A DNA stretch of 7,146 nucleotides. Source: Chloroflexota bacterium (GTDB taxonomy: Bacteria; Chloroflexota; Dehalococcoidia; UBA3495). The stretch is from positions 1 to 7,146 of the forward strand of contig JACZXN010000084.1 of assembly GCA_022571575.1 (NCBI GenBank), read 5' to 3'. Shown here piece by piece: positions 5,037 through 7,146 of the stretch (its first letter is position 1; every line of letters begins with the position of its first letter). The position numbers and the translations under genes were made by a program. The notes under the pieces were generated by a model that saw nothing but the letters and a program-made list of their open reading frames with translations, did not search any database and was not told the DNA's origin.

Positions 5037-5706
5037 AGTTGAGCCGCGGCCCTTGGAAGGGGTTCTGCTTGACGATGCGCTCCCGGAGGGCCTCGTTGCC
5101 CTGGCGCAACAGAGGGATCAGGTCCGATAGGCGGGTCACCGCGGTTTCCGTGACCAACAGGCTCTGACGCAGGTGCGGCTCCAGGTCCAGATTGGCGGCG
5201 ATGGCGTAGGAAAGATCGACCGGATCTTCCGGTACGCTGACCCGGGAGATGTATCCACCGGTGAGCGCCGTTAGGTTCTGCACCAGGGCCACGTACTCGT
5301 CATTGATCTGGGGAACCAATTCGGAACAACCCTCGCCCTCCAGCTCCACCAGGAAACGGACCCGGCCGATGAGGTGGGGCACCCGCTGGACTATCTCCTC
5401 GATCTCGAACCGGCGCTCGCCCTTGGTCATGATGTTCATCCGCCCCTGGTCCAAGAGTTCGGAGCGGAGGATACGGGCCGACGTGCCGATGCGTTCCGGG
5501 TCGGCCGGGGCGCCCACCTCCGGACCCTCTTTGATCAGCACCACGCCGAAGGGAGCGTTCTGGTTCAAGCATTCCCCGATCATGTCCTTGTACCGGTCTT
5601 CAAAGATGTGAAGAGGCAGGTCCATGCCGGGGAAGAGGACCAGGTTCAAGGGGAATAGGGGAATCCTGGTCAGTCCGTCCGTGGGGTCTTGCTGAGGCTG
5701 AGCCAT
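5035..5706 (-). CDS. LON peptidase substrate-binding (N-terminal) domain protein
   Basis: The 223-residue protein contains only the LON substrate-binding domain, without the AAA+ or protease parts of Lon. It shows the signature I-P-L-F-P-L-N-L-V-L-F-P-G-M-D-L-P-L-H-I-F-E near the N-terminus, then R-Y-K-D-M-I, F-G-V-V-L-I-K-E-G, I-G-T-S-A-R-I and a late helical part (L-D-L-E-P-H-L-R-Q-S-L-L). Such stand-alone proteins are common in bacteria and their function is not established. The ATG at 5704-5706 is chosen; the frame continues upstream only to a TTG. The stop TAG (5037-5035) spans the edge of the MITE-like repeat, so the element may have reset the C-terminus. Confidence 0.9.
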   Translation of the reverse strand: MAQPQQDPTDGLTRIPLFPLNLVLFPGMDLPLHIFEDRYKDMIGECLNQNAPFGVVLIKEGPEVGAPADPERIGTSARILRSELLDQGRMNIMTKGERRFEIEEIVQRVPHLIGRVRFLVELEGEGCSELVPQINDEYVALVQNLTALTGGYISRVSVPEDPVDLSYAIAANLDLEPHLRQSLLVTETAVTRLSDLIPLLRQGNEALRERIVKQNPFQGPRLN

Positions 5707-5715
5707 AACACCCGG

Positions 5716-5745
5716 AGTATATTCCCTGGTCCGGCGGCAGTACAA
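5716..5745 (-). promoter_or_regulatory. Possible promoter of the LON-domain gene
   Basis: On the - strand a good -10 TATACT (5721-5716) lies 9 nt before the ATG, with a poor -35 TTGTAC (5745-5740) at 18-bp spacing. If used, the mRNA would be nearly leaderless, consistent with the lack of a good Shine-Dalgarno. Confidence 0.35.
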
Positions 5746-5758
5746 GTTGGAAACACCG

Positions 5759-6088
5759 TTAACGGCGGTTCTTTGCCCGGCGGACCCGGAAGCTGGTGGG
5801 CCCTTTCTGGTGGCGGGCCCATCTCAGGTAACCGGAGAACTCCGGATTGGCCCTCAGAGCTTCGATTGAATTCAACTCTTTGGCCAGGGTGGACTCGGAA
5901 AACATGGCGTGGAGTTGGCGGTGACAGGTGGGGCAGAGCTTGGCCTGCGGCCCGGACTTGCCGCCGCGTGAGCGGGGTATCAGGTGGTGGGATGTGAACC
6001 GCAGGGACTCTCGTTTACAGAGCTCACAGGCGAGCGGCTCCTGGATCGAACGGGACGGAACGGGGTTCTGGGGAGAGCGCCGCGCCAC
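5759..6088 (-). CDS. Small HNH-domain (endonuclease-like) protein
   Basis: The product is about 109 residues with a zinc-type HNH module. C21-E-L-C24 is followed by S-H34-H35-L-I-P-R-S-R-G-G and L-C52-P-T-C55-H56-R-Q-L-H60, then a conserved-looking helical tail (L-N-S-I-E-A-L-R-A-N-P-E) and a basic C-terminus. The second HNH residue is not an obvious Asn, so nuclease activity is unproven. The GTG at 6088 is preferred because it follows the upstream gene's stop by 5 nt and has AAGGG about 10 nt upstream. The ATG at 6127, overlapping the upstream gene by 34 nt, is the alternative and adds residues without homology. These small proteins often stand alone and are not tied to a restriction system here. 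Confidence 0.78.
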   Translation of the reverse strand: MARRSPQNPVPSRSIQEPLACELCKRESLRFTSHHLIPRSRGGKSGPQAKLCPTCHRQLHAMFSESTLAKELNSIEALRANPEFSGYLRWARHQKGPTSFRVRRAKNRR

Positions 6089-6093
6089 GCCGT

Positions 6094-6576
6094 TTAGCCC
6101 TTGTCCGCCACGTCCAGAAAGCGCCATCCCGGAAGGTCGATCTGCCAATCGTCGTCCTCCCACAGCATGGGTAGGATCAGGCCGTTCATGGCACGGCCAT
6201 GCTCGACCTCGGTGGTGTCATCCTGCATTCCGAAGGGAAGAAAGGCGAAGGCGTGATGGTCGTCCACATAGCTGGTGGGCGAGATGCCCAGGTCGGTCAG
6301 ATCTTCCAAGGGCCAGAGACTGAGCACCGTCTTCCGAAAGTCGTCCAGCATGGCGGGCCGCAATGGATGGTCCGAGTTATAACCGGCGCGGTACACGTCC
6401 TGCATATCGATCTGGTTCCGGGTGGCCCAGACGCCCATCCGCATGCCCCGAGTCTCCTTGGAGAGCATGGACCAGGCCAATTCCATATCCCCGTCCCGGA
6501 CGGCCTCGGCAAATACCCCGGCGCGGCTGCCGCAATCGTCGGGGAAGGGGCTCCGTTTTTCACCAGGTATGCGCAT
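6094..6576 (-). CDS. Protein of unknown function, possibly NTF2-like
   Basis: I do not recognise this 160-residue protein with confidence. It is acidic and soluble, with no membrane segment or signal peptide. An early helix, A-E-A-V-R-D-G-D-M-E-L-A-W-S-M-L-S-K-E-T-R, and a late strand, D-W-Q-I-D-L-P-G-W-R-F, resemble the first helix and last strand of NTF2/SnoaL-like domains, but this is weak. The middle part has several conserved-looking aromatics and D-D-H-H. The ATG at 6574-6576 is used; an in-frame TTG at 6591 is less likely. The Shine-Dalgarno is weak. It lies between the gamma-glutamyltransferase-family gene (68 nt upstream) and the HNH gene (5 nt downstream), so cotranscription is likely. 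Confidence 0.7.
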   Translation of the reverse strand: MRIPGEKRSPFPDDCGSRAGVFAEAVRDGDMELAWSMLSKETRGMRMGVWATRNQIDMQDVYRAGYNSDHPLRPAMLDDFRKTVLSLWPLEDLTDLGISPTSYVDDHHAFAFLPFGMQDDTTEVEHGRAMNGLILPMLWEDDDWQIDLPGWRFLDVADKG

Positions 6577-6644
6577 AAGTGGTCCGCCCAAGCGGTCCTT
6601 TATTATGGGTCTCGATCAGCTCTTCTATGGAGTTGCCAGAAGGG

Positions 6645-7146
6645 TCACCAGCCGATGGCGTAGCCGTCCCGCCTGGGGTCGGCGGCGCCGTGGAGAGCGC
6701 CTGTTTCAGGGTCCACCTGAATCATCATCTCGCTGCCCTGGGCTCCCCAGTCGGGCATCATGTTCAGTTGGTGGCCCCGGCTCTCGAGTCCCCGGCGGAT
6801 GTCCGCCCCGAACCGGGACTCCATGTGCAACAGATTATCACAGACGTGGGGCACGTTGGACTCGGTGGGGCTGTGGGAATTTCGCCAGCGGGGGGCTTCC
6901 ACCGCCTCGGCCACGGTCAGGCCAAAGTCGATGAGATGGGTGATCACCTGCATATTGGTCTGCACCTGGGTGTCGGCGCCCGGCGTGCCGCAGACCAGCA
7001 CCAGGTTGCCGGGCCCGCCGCTATTTCCATTGGAAGCCCCGTCGAACACCATCACCGGGTTCATGGTGTGGCGCACTCGTTTGCCGGGCTGAAGGCAGTC
7101 CACGTGTTCCGGGTCCAGATGCCAGTAGGTCATCCGGTTGTTTAGC
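6645..7146 (-). CDS. Gamma-glutamyltransferase family protein, C-terminal part
   Basis: The gene enters from the right edge; 166 residues are visible, ending at TGA (6647-6645). The small-subunit region of the family is clear: L-N-N-R-M-T-Y-W at the edge, P-G-K-R-V-R-H-T-M-N-P, V-C-G-T-P-G-A-D-T-Q-V-Q, the D-F-G-L-T-V-A-E-A-V-E-A-P-R-W motif, and the closing G-A-A-D-P-R-R-D-G-Y-A-I-G-W. Classical enzymes have L-S-S-M and a Gly-Gly oxyanion hole. Here the corresponding places read H-T-M-N-P and G-T-P-G-A, so it belongs to a divergent branch whose activity (glutathione hydrolysis or another N-terminal nucleophile reaction) is unsure. The autocleavage threonine would lie outside the window. An ATG at 7133 is internal. 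Confidence 0.9.
   Translation of the reverse strand, partial: LNNRMTYWHLDPEHVDCLQPGKRVRHTMNPVMVFDGASNGNSGGPGNLVLVCGTPGADTQVQTNMQVITHLIDFGLTVAEAVEAPRWRNSHSPTESNVPHVCDNLLHMESRFGADIRRGLESRGHQLNMMPDWGAQGSEMMIQVDPETGALHGAADPRRDGYAIGW

Noticed and set aside
6645..6647. TGA ending the gamma-glutamyltransferase-family gene as a third Sec codon
   Set aside because: The protein already has the normal family C-terminus (D-P-R-R-D-G-Y-A-I-G-W), and the frame beyond has no homology.

Overview
The window is GC-rich, gene-dense bacterial DNA. It carries a queuosine-precursor (7-deazaguanine) operon, a divergent RidA/OsmC/BtuF-like cluster and a leftward group of less familiar genes. Nothing in it fixes the taxon. 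The protein styles, the palindromic intergenic repeat and the use of UGA as selenocysteine (Sec) would fit an environmental lineage such as Chloroflexota, but this is a weak inference.

The most interesting part is 2870-4896 on the + strand. Two adjacent genes each contain one in-frame UGA that falls exactly where their families have a conserved cysteine. In each case the reading frame stays homologous to the family after the UGA, and a short hairpin with a GU-containing loop follows at the spacing of bacterial SECIS elements. The first is an OsmC-family thiol protein (3457-3894, Sec120 in place of the second OsmC cysteine, in a U-P-L-Y-G motif). The second is a BtuF-like cobalamin/metal-chelate binding protein (3961-4896, Sec96 turning the family's C-E-V-C motif into C-E-V-U). 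A conventional gene caller would truncate the first and split the second into two ORFs. A RidA-family gene with an unusual N-terminal extension precedes them, and the three probably form one transcription unit.

Layout. 1-207 (+): C-terminal end of an MmgE/PrpD-family protein, followed by a likely intrinsic terminator. 241-2668 (-): operon queF-queD-queC-queE, with very tight queD/queC and overlapping queC/queE junctions; a 15-bp tandem repeat encodes the tail of QueD. 2669-2869: divergent control region with back-to-back sigma70-like promoters whose -35 boxes are 6 bp apart, plus a structured queF leader. 2870-4896 (+): ridA-like, osmC-like selenoprotein, btuF-like selenoprotein. 4908-5036: a MITE-like inverted-repeat element between convergent genes; one end of it supplies part of the stop codon of the next gene. 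5035-7146 (-): LON substrate-binding-domain protein, small HNH protein, an unrecognised protein (possibly NTF2-like) and the C-terminal part of a gamma-glutamyltransferase-family protein that runs off the window.

How the genes work together. QueD, QueC, QueE and QueF cover 7,8-dihydroneopterin triphosphate to preQ1. GTP cyclohydrolase, Tgt and the later queuosine enzymes are not in the window, nor are the Sec machinery genes (selA, selB, selC, selD), which the Sec readings require elsewhere in the genome. The ridA/osmC/btuF-like cluster suggests a small redox or detoxification unit in which two thiols have been upgraded to selenols; its physiological role is inference.
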